Part shown: positions 36,268-46,100 of the stretch, one piece after another
Numbering within the stretch: the stretch's first letter is position 1
How the letters are laid out: the number at the start of each line of letters is the position of its first letter
Assembly: GCA_000827265.1 (NCBI GenBank)
Contig: KN834759.1
Location: 1,024,089 to 1,088,088 of the forward strand
Direction: 5' to 3'
DNA from: Collybiopsis luxurians FD-317 M1
Taxonomy: Eukaryota; Basidiomycota; Agaricomycetes; Agaricales; Omphalotaceae
Length of the DNA stretch: 64,000 nucleotides
The notes under the pieces: model-generated
The model's database searches: none
Seen by the model: only the letters and a program-made list of their open reading frames with translations
What the model was told of the DNA's origin: nothing
Made by a program: the position numbers and the translations under genes

Positions 36268-36545
36268 ATTATGACTGTTAGATGGTGGTTTTGCTGGTTC
36301 TTTTGATTATGACTCATAAGCACCAAAGGAGTACTATTATGATTGTCAGATAGCAGTTCTGCTGGTTCCCCTGATTAAGACTCATAAGAATCAAAAGAGA
36401 CCTATTATGACTGTCAGATGGTGGTTCTGGTGGTTCTAATTAAAGGAGCTCTATTATGACTGTTCTTGGCTGTGCTCTCAATTTAAATTCATAAGGATTG
36501 AAGGAATCCTATCATGACTGTCAGATATTTTATTCTTAATTCAAG
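36268..36545. repeat. 68-bp tandem repeat, about five copies
   Basis: Copies begin ATTATGACTGT at 36268, ATTATGATTGT at 36336 and ATTATGACTGT at 36404 (exactly 68 bp apart). Shortened copies begin at 36453 and 36511. The unit also contains TGCTGGTTC and GACTCATAAG blocks. Non-coding. Confidence 0.8.
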
Positions 36546-36584
36546 CTATGATACTTTCTTAAGAGTCTTTACTTCAAAAACCAC

Positions 36585-36688
36585 GGGCCCAAATTCTCAT
36601 TACAAAAAGGGCCCAAAGTATTACTAAAGAAACAGGGCCCAAACTTTCACAGAAAGGGTTTCATAAAATATTGTAAAACTTGGGGCCC
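36585..36688. repeat. Four spaced GGGCCCAAA motifs
   Basis: GGGCCCAAA occurs starting at 36585, 36609, 36635 and 36683, all in the same orientation with different spacers. Each has the palindromic core GGGCCC. They lie between the tandem repeat and the 3' end of the DNA-transposon gene. Confidence 0.6.
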
Positions 36689-38100
36689 AAATATTGACAA
36701 AAAGCTTTAAGAGGGATTTTGAATGAAAGTTCAGGTTTTAAATTTTTGCACAGATGGAAGAGGATATTAAAACATTGTTTTTATGTCTCAATAAATCCAC
36801 TGTTGGCATTATCTCACTGTGTCCCAAGTAAAATCAAGTTGATTTTGCATTTCCGATTGCTTTCAGACTGAATGCCCATGGCCCAAGTTCAAATGTGGAA
36901 TTATCTCCAAAAGAACTTGGGACCTGGCCAATCATTTTCAAGGTATTATAAATTAGCACTGGCAATGTTCAAAGCACTGTAGGCACTACTGTCATTCCCA
37001 TGGCTGTCAGTACAACAATAAGACCTGGACCAGAATGGTATAAATCCCATTGCAATGTCTTCACCACTTTGCCTCAATTACAGGGAAACTCAGTATTACA
37101 CCCGGCGACTCCAGCTTTTTGACTTTAGAAACTTTGCAATGTAAATAGATTCATTCAATAATACATATTGATACTTCCAATTATCCATACAGCACACTGC
37201 TTTCCAAGCTGTTTCTCAGACATACACACTTTTTCCCCACTTGCCAATGGAGGATGATTACACATACAATAGTGTCAGCCACCAGATCCCTTACAATCCA
37301 ATCTTCGCTTGCACTTAGCACTCACACAATGTGCACAATGCCTGCCTGAAGACTGGGATTTATTATTCAATGTTGCCACTGGTACAGAGGCAGCACCAAT
37401 AGTGAAAATTGGTGTGGATGAACTGGGATAATTGATGCTCAATGTGACTTGATGCAATTGTGAGGAAGGAGAGGGACCTAATTGATCTGTTTCAACTTCC
37501 ATAATGCTATTATCCTGAGCTGGGCCAATGGTATTGAGTTCAACAGTTGGATTGTCAACATAATCAAGTTGAGACTGATCATTACTTGTTCCAACTATAG
37601 ATGTGCAGAAGTAAGATCTCAATCTTGAAGCTCTGCAGATTTATGTAAGAGAGAATATTTTATTTTTAAAAAATGGAATCTTTATTTACCTTCAAGTTGT
37701 TGGTAACAATGATCCTCTTCTCCAGCTGGAATTTGTTCAGGCAGAAGCAATGCATCCAGTGAAACAAGTCTATATCATTACTGGCAGCTAAAATATCATG
37801 GAATGGCTTAAGAGCTTCAGCATTTGATCCCATAATTATTGTTGAACACTCTGATCTGTATACAACAATTTATTTTGCATGGTATTCAAGATGAGATGGT
37901 TATTTTCCATGGAGCTGTTTATTGGAATCTGTCTCACTACTGCTTTGCTGATGTACTAATATATTCCAGTGAGTGGTAACCTTCACCCAATTAATGTTTT
38001 TATCAAATTTCTCAGGTGGATATGTCTTTGAGCCTCATTTAAATTGTGGATCGTGAATAAACTTTTGAAATTGTATGAATTCAGTGTAAGTGTGAACTGG

Positions 38101-38435
38101 TGTGATAGGATAAAGAGTGTGCTGATGGAGTTGTAAATACTGGTACTGGTTTATTAGTTTAGTTCAAATAGTCTAGTAAGTGTTGTAGATTCCAGTTTGA
38201 GTACAAGTGCAAGCTAAGAAGCTTGTAGAAGCCTGTAGAATATTATAGAACATTTTTGTAGTTTCTCTTTCATTTCCCTCTTTGCCTTACTCATCTACAG
38301 ACATTAGTCAGATACATACAGTACTTACTAGAGCATTCTAGATACTATGTACTTAGGTATATAAGGCTCCAAGAAGAGCCAACACTAACAAGTTCATTAT
38401 TCACTCTCATAACCTATTATCCACAATAGTAAGCA
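38101..38435. mobile_element. 335-bp solo-LTR-like insertion
   Basis: Starts TGTGATAGG and ends GTAAGCA, and is flanked on both sides by the same 10 bp TGTGAACTGG (38091-38100 and 38436-38445). It contains a TATATAAGGC box near 38361. Removing it and one flank copy restores a continuous reading frame of the surrounding transposon gene (MPVH joined to TYTEF on minus). This looks like a solo LTR, perhaps copia-type, left by recombination. A 10-bp duplication is longer than usual for LTR elements, so part may be chance. Confidence 0.65.
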
Positions 38436-38825
38436 TGTGAACTGGCATGTCTCAGTGATATGGTACACTGGTCACCTGCTGAGGTGGAAGTACTGTTAAG
38501 TGAAACTTCTCTGCTAGTTCAATGGCCAAGGGTTGAATTCCAAAAGTCTCTAATGTTGCAATGCAAGTAACTAGCGCACAAGGAGGCTGGAAGGAAGGCT
38601 TAACTCCAAGCTCAGCAGTAAGCTCTGTGATTTTATCCAACATCCATAGTGCAAAATGATTGCAGTATTTTTCTCCAGTCTGATTTCTGTATCCAACAGT
38701 GCAGTTTTGTTACAGAATCCAATTTAGCAACAGGAACTCTGCCAATTCAGGTGAAGCTTATAGGGATCCAAACACTCTGCACACTGCCATATGAACACCA
38801 CCTTCAACTGAGTTGGTCCCTCATG

Positions 38826-38830
38826 TTGTC
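38826..38830. repeat. Target-site duplication, left copy (TTGTC)
   Basis: TTGTC lies immediately outside the left LTR and is repeated immediately outside the right LTR at 52543-52547. Confidence 0.92.
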
Positions 38831-39528
38831 TGTTAGGACCTTTTACTACCTTTGTTGTTAGAGGCTTGTAGTAGGTTCAAAGAATAGAAAGTGATTTATT
38901 ATACCACAGCCGAGACAGAATACATGATGGGGAGTCGCTACGTACAACAAGTGAATGAGTCCTGTACAGTTTGGGTATTGGATGTGGAGGAATGATCCTT
39001 GAGTGTTGATTAACAAATCTAGTAGCTCAGTGCAACTAGAAATTGTATATCAAAAGAACTCGTTAAGATGGTATTAACAAGGGTTGACTCAGGAGGTTCA
39101 TGACTTGGTGTCCATTTACCCTATGAGACAGAATATTCAAAAGGCTACAGCAGTCGAATAGTCTTGTTGATTGGTTCAACAAGTGAGAGGTAGATATGCC
39201 AGTGACTCGGTGTCAATGGGATTTGCTTGACTCAGTGTTAAGCAGAATAGTATTAGAAACTAGTGAACAAGAGAATAGAAACAACACAGGTCAAGATAGT
39301 TCAGGTAATAACAGCATTATTGTGAGAGATGTAGGTATGAGGCTTTTATACTTTGTGGGAAGACATGTGGTCTTGTGAATGGGAATTTAGAATGGACAAC
39401 TGGTTAGTTCACCTTGAGAAATGCGTGTCAGATTTGGAGAGTTCTGGATTGAATGGTAGAACTAATATTGAGTCATGTGGTGAGTGTACTGGTTGGAAAG
39501 AGTGGAAAAAATAGCGTAGGGCATAACA
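38831..39528 (-). repeat. 3' LTR (698 bp)
   Basis: Same length as the copy at 51845-52542. Ends TGTTAGGACC...GGGCATAACA. Differences from the other LTR are nearly all TG/CG/CA variants of ancestral CpG. Confidence 0.95.
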
Positions 39529-39541
39529 TTACCCCCCCAAG
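39529..39541 (-). promoter_or_regulatory. Polypurine tract
   Basis: On the minus strand reads CTTGGGGGGGTAA directly before the 3' LTR. This is the expected place for plus-strand DNA priming during reverse transcription. Confidence 0.75.
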
Positions 39542-39668
39542 GTCCTTGAGCCCTTGAAAGGACATGTAGCTTTTGATGTGACACAGTGTTGTGACTGCTG
39601 TGCTGTCAGATTGAGTTTTTGATGTGCCAGCTGCTGGATTTTGATCAAAAACTCTAAGTCCGAAGCCC

Positions 39669-39676
39669 TTATAAAG
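39669..39676 (+). promoter_or_regulatory. TATA box of antisense gene A
   Basis: TTATAAAG lies 49-56 bp upstream of the plus-strand ATG at 39725, inside the retrotransposon and outside the LTR. Confidence 0.5.
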
Positions 39677-39724
39677 CTGGCACTCTGGGTTTTTGAGTCA
39701 ATTTCTTCTCTTCCCCTGACCACT

Positions 39725-41653
39725 ATGTCTTCATCTCAATCATTTACTGACCAGCCTGTGGCGTTGTCTAGTAATCCAGGAGGGTCAAAGCCCTGACTCA
39801 TCATCAAGGTTCCACAGTTTCTCCAATCGGCATCTGTGGTTCCCTTCTCCAATGCTCTTCCCTCTGTTCCCCCAACAGCCAAGAAGATGCAACATGTGGC
39901 CTTTGAGTGCAGCATGCGTCTCCGGTATCCCTCGATCTCCATTATGGACTGCATTCCCACTTCCCTTCCTACTGGCCTCCAGCCTATTTATGAGGACACT
40001 TATCTCGCTAACTTGAGTCCCAAGGTTTTGGATAGGATAGATGTCGAGGAGTGGAAGAATATTTTCCAGAATTACCCATCTTGCGAGTATTGCGCCTCGC
40101 ACAACCTTCACTCCACTTGCTCTCTCTGCCCCAACTCTTTGTCATGCACTACTTGTGAAGCGAACTATCCTTCTAGCAAGAAGTTCTGTTCCTTCAAGAG
40201 TGTCTTTCAGCTTCTTCAATTCCATATCCTTGCTAAGCTCCCCCTCATTGTTGCCTATTGTATTGTATCAAGTCGAGGGCTGTTTATTATTTGGGGCGGG
40301 GAATGGACTGCCTTAACAATGGGGTTACAGAATGTTCCCTACTATTGCAGTCATCCAGAGGAGTTGGGATTATTGTCGGACAGACCAAGGGCTTCAGAAG
40401 GCAAAAGGAAAGCTGGTGAGTCCAATGAGTCTATGGTTGTTATAAGTACTCATTATCTTCCTAGTCATCTCTTCGAATGCCTTTCAAAAGAGTCAGCTCC
40501 TTCGACAGGAGGGGATGCATTTAGGGGAGCCAAGTCGCAAACAGGTTCCAACTTTGTCTCATAAGGGGAAGGAGGTCGCTTGTGACACTGTAGATGTTGA
40601 TGTGGAGATGGGAGCTCCCGAAGAACTGGATACAATGACTTTAGATTATCCTGAAGATGTTCCACCTCTCCCTGTTCCTGTTCTGACACCTCCCGCCCCT
40701 GTCTGGAAGGCCATCGACAACTGGTCCTATCATGAGGTTTCCAGTTTGAAAACCTGGTTTTTTGAACCTCTCATTAAGCGAGACCCTTCTGACAACTCTT
40801 CCTCTACTCGGGACAAAAGTGAGTTTCACTATTCTTTCATTCATGTCGCCATTCTAACTAATTTCTTTTTCAGTGATATGAACTGCCATTGAATGCATCA
40901 TCCAGAGGATATCTTCATTGGTTTCCAGTTCTGGAAAAATGATGCTTGAGCAGGATCTTTGGGCATTGGCAGATGGTCTTCTTCAAGGAGCATTTGATAA
41001 TTTCAAGGAACAATTGGTGCGTAATTTCATACTTTTGCAGATTTATCATGTTGTTTACTGTTCTGTCATGTTCCTTTTTAGCAACACTTGCCTTCCAAAC
41101 CCCCTGCTTCCTTCTCAAGCGAGTCCCTGCTTTGATTCATCAAGTTGCTAACTGTTGTGAATATGACCTCTGCAAACATTGTTGATTCCCAACAGGACAA
41201 GCTCCTCTGAGTGTATCGGGAGTATCAGACTTTGACCCAATTGGCAGAGCATTCCAAGGTGGAGAACCTTTGTTTGCAGGAACAAGTGGCCTCATGTGAT
41301 GCACAGTTGAAGGATCAGGATGAAGAGCTGAATCAACTCAAATCCTTTGTTCAGCATTTCACAGGTGACATTCAGTCGATGGTAAGTTTCTTTCTTCTCT
41401 TTTGACTGGTTTAGTGTTTTGATAGGATATCTCACAGGAGGTTCAACAATTAAGGGGAGCAGTGGAAGCTTGGGATGGTGAGATAGAGGAATTGAAGAAG
41501 AAGTTGGCTGCAAGTGAGGAGGCCCATTGAGTCGCAGCAGAAGAGTTGAAGTCACGAGATGAAGAACTCGCCCAACTTCGACAGCTTTTCAAGTTGGTCC
41601 AAGGGCAGTTTGCTGCTGCCTCACCTACAAAGCCTTCTTCTAGCAGTTCCTAG
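39725..41653 (+). pseudogene. Antisense gene A of the retrotransposon: Cys-rich, coiled-coil protein
   Basis: Runs opposite to gag-pol. ATG at 39725 (MSSSQSFTDQPVALSS) and TAG at 41651-41653. The N-terminal third has a Cys-rich cluster of CxxC pairs (CEYC, CSLC, CTTC; about 40084-40190), possibly metal-binding. An acidic Pro-rich middle follows (40600-40700) and then long heptad-like coiled coils (QDEELNQLKSF; EIEELKKKLAASEE). Several introns with intact GT..AG ends keep the frame, for example 40413-40465 and one before 41189. Only a few stops break it (39794, 41208, 41528), all TGA where CGA would restore arginine. The frame and splice sites indicate a formerly functional protein; its role is unknown. 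Confidence 0.65.
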
Positions 41654-41892
41654 GAATTTCAGCTCATAAATTTTGTGTATATAGATAGATCCTTATTCTG
41701 AATTTTTGTACTTCTTTCCCTAATTAATTCTTGTTCTCTTTTTTGGGCTCCTCCCTTGTGTGAATAAGAACTTGCCCTGGGTTTGAAATAAGAGATCTCC
41801 TGAGAATCGAAGTATTCAAAAATTTCCATGAGGTGTATGCATGTGGCTGCATGTTTTGTTCCTTATTAGGTTTGTATCAGGCATCCTTGTCT

Positions 41893-41902
41893 TGATAAAA
41901 GG
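41893..41902 (+). promoter_or_regulatory. TATA-like box of antisense gene B
   Basis: TGATAAAAGG lies about 51-60 bp upstream of the ATG at 41953, the same spacing as the box of gene A. Confidence 0.35.
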
Positions 41903-41952
41903 ACACTTTTTGAGACTATATCTCTATCCTCATTTTGAGATCCTCCCTTGTC

Positions 41953-42857
41953 ATGGCTTCCCCTTCTCCCTTTGACTCTGCTTTGTTCCTAGATCATTTC
42001 ACTGATGCTGCTGAGAGTATCTCTCAAGTCATATCTGATCAGGATGTCCTTGTGAACCAAGCTCGTTGTGAGTTTGGGCAACTGCGCAGGGTTGTCGAGG
42101 GTCAATCCAATGAGATCCATGAGTTGCGAGAACTCTTGAGTTGAACCATGCAGGAATTTGAAGATAAGATGCTCGAGTTGTCTGTATGTCTTTTCAACTT
42201 GTTGTAGGGTTTCCATGGCTCACTGATCCTTCCTAGCGAGACACCCAGGAAGCCAGATATCTTCATGAAACTGCTGAAGTGACCATTAAGGAGCAAGATC
42301 GGGTTATTAAGGAGTTGCAAGACTCTCTTGTCAAATCCCACAACCTCCAACTGGCTGCTGAAGCTTTGGCTCAGGGGCGTGGAGTTGAATTATCTCAATT
42401 TCACGGCATTTATGAGGAGCTTCGACATCTCTTAAATATTGGAGATCTGCCCTTGGAACCAGTGACTACCAGCACCATTGCCCCTATGGACGTATGGGGT
42501 GGTCCTTCATCTGAATCCTTTCCTTTCGAGACAAAGAGTGACTCTACTCCCAATTCCCTATCCAATTTTGTTCCTTCTCTCGATACCACTTCCCTTCCCA
42601 GTACTCTTGTTGAGACTTGCAATACATCTCCTGTAGTGATCTTTTCATCTGGTCACCCTAATGCCTACTTTGTTTGCACTGGGGAGGATCCTTTGACCTA
42701 TTCATTGGTCAAGAAGAATGAAGATGAATTGGCAGATCCCAGCCTCCATATGGCTCTGACCTTGCAGGATATATGGGAGCAGATGGAGATTGAGTGTGTT
42801 GAGGATTTATATGCCCAGGAACTGGAGGAAGTATTTGGAATCCCTTTCAACGTTTGA
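41953..42857 (+). pseudogene. Antisense gene B of the retrotransposon: coiled-coil protein
   Basis: Two exons, 41953-42183 and 42237-42857 (TGA at 42855-42857), joined in phase 0 by a 53-nt intron (GTATGT...CCTAG). About 280 residues: an N-terminal coiled coil (VNQARCEFGQLRRVVEGQSN, EIHELRELL), more coiled coil after the intron (IKEQDRVIKELQDSLVKSHN) and an acidic tail ending LEEVFGIPFNV. One internal TGA (near 42142) fits decay of CGA. No enzyme motif or membrane span. It resembles gene A in layout but not in detailed sequence. Convergent with pol, whose stop is 246 bp away at 43103. Confidence 0.65.
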
Positions 42858-43102
42858 GCTGAACATGATGAATTATGCAAGTCGTCCTTTGACTAGTCCT
42901 TCTGTTCCAGCCTTCTGTACTTGTATATCCCAATCTATGCCTACTGTATGCTTTATTTCCCTGAAATAGAATTGTGAATTTGTTATGATTTTAGTAATAA
43001 TGAAAATGAAATGTGTCAAGAAATTGAAGATGAAAACTTGCAGTATTGCTTTTACCCCCCCTTTAAGGTTGAGGTTTTGATTTCAAGAGTTGTTTCTCCC
43101 AA

Positions 43103-46100
43103 TTAAATGACAGCTTCGACTGCCTGTCTCAACTCCCTTTCCTCCTTGTCTCACAGGGCTAGGCTTTCAAGTTCTTTGAGGAGCTTGAGAGGTAACTTTC
43201 ATTTTCTCAGATGTGCTTTCTCCCACTTGCAAATCAAATCAATACTTCCTACCATACCTTTCCAGGGAATCCAAGATTCCTCATTGTACCCTTTCCATTT
43301 GATTAAATACTGGATTCCTTTGTCCGTTTCTCCTGTTGGATGACTATCTTTTATCAATTTGACCTCATATTCCAGTTCCCCTTTGATGTAGATTGGTGGG
43401 GGAGGCAATACAACTTGCTGGAAAAGATCCGGGTGGTGGGGTTTTAGTCTATCAACATGGAATACATTGTGGATTCATTGTAGGTCCTCCAGTAACTCAA
43501 GTTGATACATGTGAGATCCTATTTTATTGAGTATCGTATAGGGTCCTGTCCACTTGTGATCCAATTTTTTGGTAGGCCTTCTTGTTCAGATGTTACCCAT
43601 ATCCAACCAGACTTGGTTGCCCTTTTTCCAATCAGGATTTCCGGCATGGTGGCAATTGAACTGACTCACTGCTGCTTCATTTGCTTTGTATATTTGTTGT
43701 TTTAGATATTTGTATATTTCTTTTAACTCGGTAGCATGCTGGTTTGCTTCTGAGTCATTCACCTTTGATAGGTTAATCGAAAGTTTCAGATGATATCCTT
43801 TATTTGCAAAGAAGAGTGTTAATCCTGTAGTTGAATGGGGAGTGTTGTTGTATACAAATTCTGCAATAGGTAATAGGGCATCCCAGTCATCTTGATTGTA
43901 AGATGTATAGATTCTTAGGTATCCTTCAAGGCTTTGATTAGTTCTCTCTGTTTGCCCATCTGTTTGAGGGTGATATGCCGCCGAGAGACGCAACTCAATA
44001 CCAAGTATCTTACACAATTCCTTCCAAAACTGGGAGATGAACAAGCTTCCCAATCTGAGATGATATCCAATGGTAGCCCATGTTTTGAGAATACATTTTC
44101 AAGGAATAGTCTTGCAAAATCCTTTGCAGTGTCTGTTGTGTGGCAGGGAATATAGATGGCTTGTTTCATGAGCTGATCTACTACTACTAGGATTGCATCA
44201 AATTGTTCCTTTCCTGCTTTCAGGAGTTGTACTATATGGTCCATTGAAATTGAGCTCCAGGGTCTTTGCCCAATGGGTAGAGGTTTCAGATTCCCATATC
44301 GGAGAGTTCTTCTAGCCTTGGATCTTATACAAGTATGGCAGCTTTGTACATAGTGATGTATGTCCTTGCTGCTTCCTTTCCAAAAGAACAACTGACTGAG
44401 TATCTTTTTTGTTTTCTTCTCACCTGGATGTCCTCTGAGTGTGTGATTGTGATAGGCAGATAGTACATCTCATTGAAGGTCTGTGTCATTAGGGGCATAT
44501 ATATGACCTTGTTGTTTAAGTAACCTATTTTTGAATACTACATTTTTAATCTTTCCTTCTCGAATCTGCTTTATTATGTCTTGCATGAATTCATCTTGTT
44601 CTGCCTTTTGAATCTATTCTAATAACAAATCCTCATTCAAAAGCAATGCTGCATTGAGTCATTCCAGAGGAATCAATATTTGCTCTCTTCCTGCTCTAGC
44701 AGAGTCCCTATCAATTCCTTTCTTTGGGTATACATCTGCTTGTCTCATCAAAGCATCTGGTTTTGCTCCCAAAGTTCCTGGTCTATAGTTGATTCAAAAG
44801 TCGAATCCTGACAATGCCTCTGACCACCTTGCCTGTCTCGCTGACAGCTGTTTGGTAGCCATAAACCACTGCAGGTTATTGTGATCAGAATAAACTTGGA
44901 TTTGGAATCTCGAACTGTCACAATAGGCTCTCCAAACTTTAAAACATTCCACAATAGCCAGTAATTCCTTGTCGTAAATGTTGTAATTTATTTCAGCTGG
45001 TATCATGGACCGAGTATGAAAAGCAATTGGATGTATTTCTCCAGTTTTCAGATCCAGCTGAGACAATATTCCTGTTATTGCCCAATCTGATGCATCACAT
45101 TCCAGAATAATCAGAAGTTCTGGATCAAAATGTCATAGCACCGGGGCATGTGTAAAGGCATTTTTTAATAAGTTGAAACACTTTTGACATGACTCGTCCC
45201 AATGCCAAATAGCATCCTTTCACAGTAGTGACATTAGGGCTTTTGTTATGCCACTATAATTGTCAATAAATCTGCAATAGAAATTTGCAAAACCCAAGAA
45301 TGATTGCAGTTCTTTTATATTCTGTGGAACTGGCCAAGATGTTATGGCTTTGACTTTGGATTGATCCATCAACACTTCTTTGGGATTTATTATTACTCCC
45401 AGATATTCAACGGTGTCAGTATCGAAACTGCATTTTTCTGATTTCGCATGTAGATAGTTGTCTCGTAGGCTTTGTAATACCTTTTGGACTTGTTCCTCAT
45501 GGGTTTTTTCATCATCTGAATAAATGAGAATGTCATCCAAGTAAATAACCATGCATACATCCAGTAAATCATGGAAAATGTCATTCATAAAAAATTGGAA
45601 AGCTGAGGGGGTGTTTGTTAATCCAAAGGGCATGACCAACATTTTGTAGGATCCATATTGTGTCTGAAATGCTGTCTTCCATTTGTGGCCTTCCGCTATT
45701 CGGACATTGTTATATCCTGCTCTCAAATCAAGTTTTGTAAAGTATTTTGCCCTTCATAGTTGGTCAACAAGTGGACCTATAAGCGGTAAGGGATACCTAT
45801 TCTTCCTTGTGATTCAATTCAAGGCCTGATAGTCAACACAAAGCCTTAGGCTTCCATCCTTCTTTTTTACGAATAGAACTGGAGCCCCAGCAGGCAAGTT
45901 GGAGGCTCTAATAAACCCTTTCCCTAGCATATCATCTATGTAATCCTCTAGGGCTTTTAGTTCTGTTTCTGACATGTTATAGAGTTTCCCACAGGGAGGG
46001 GCTGAATCCCCTTCCATCTTGATTTTTAAATCGTACGGACAGTGTGGAGGTAAGACCTTTGCCTCTCCTGGGGAGAACACATCCAAGAAGTCTCAATACT

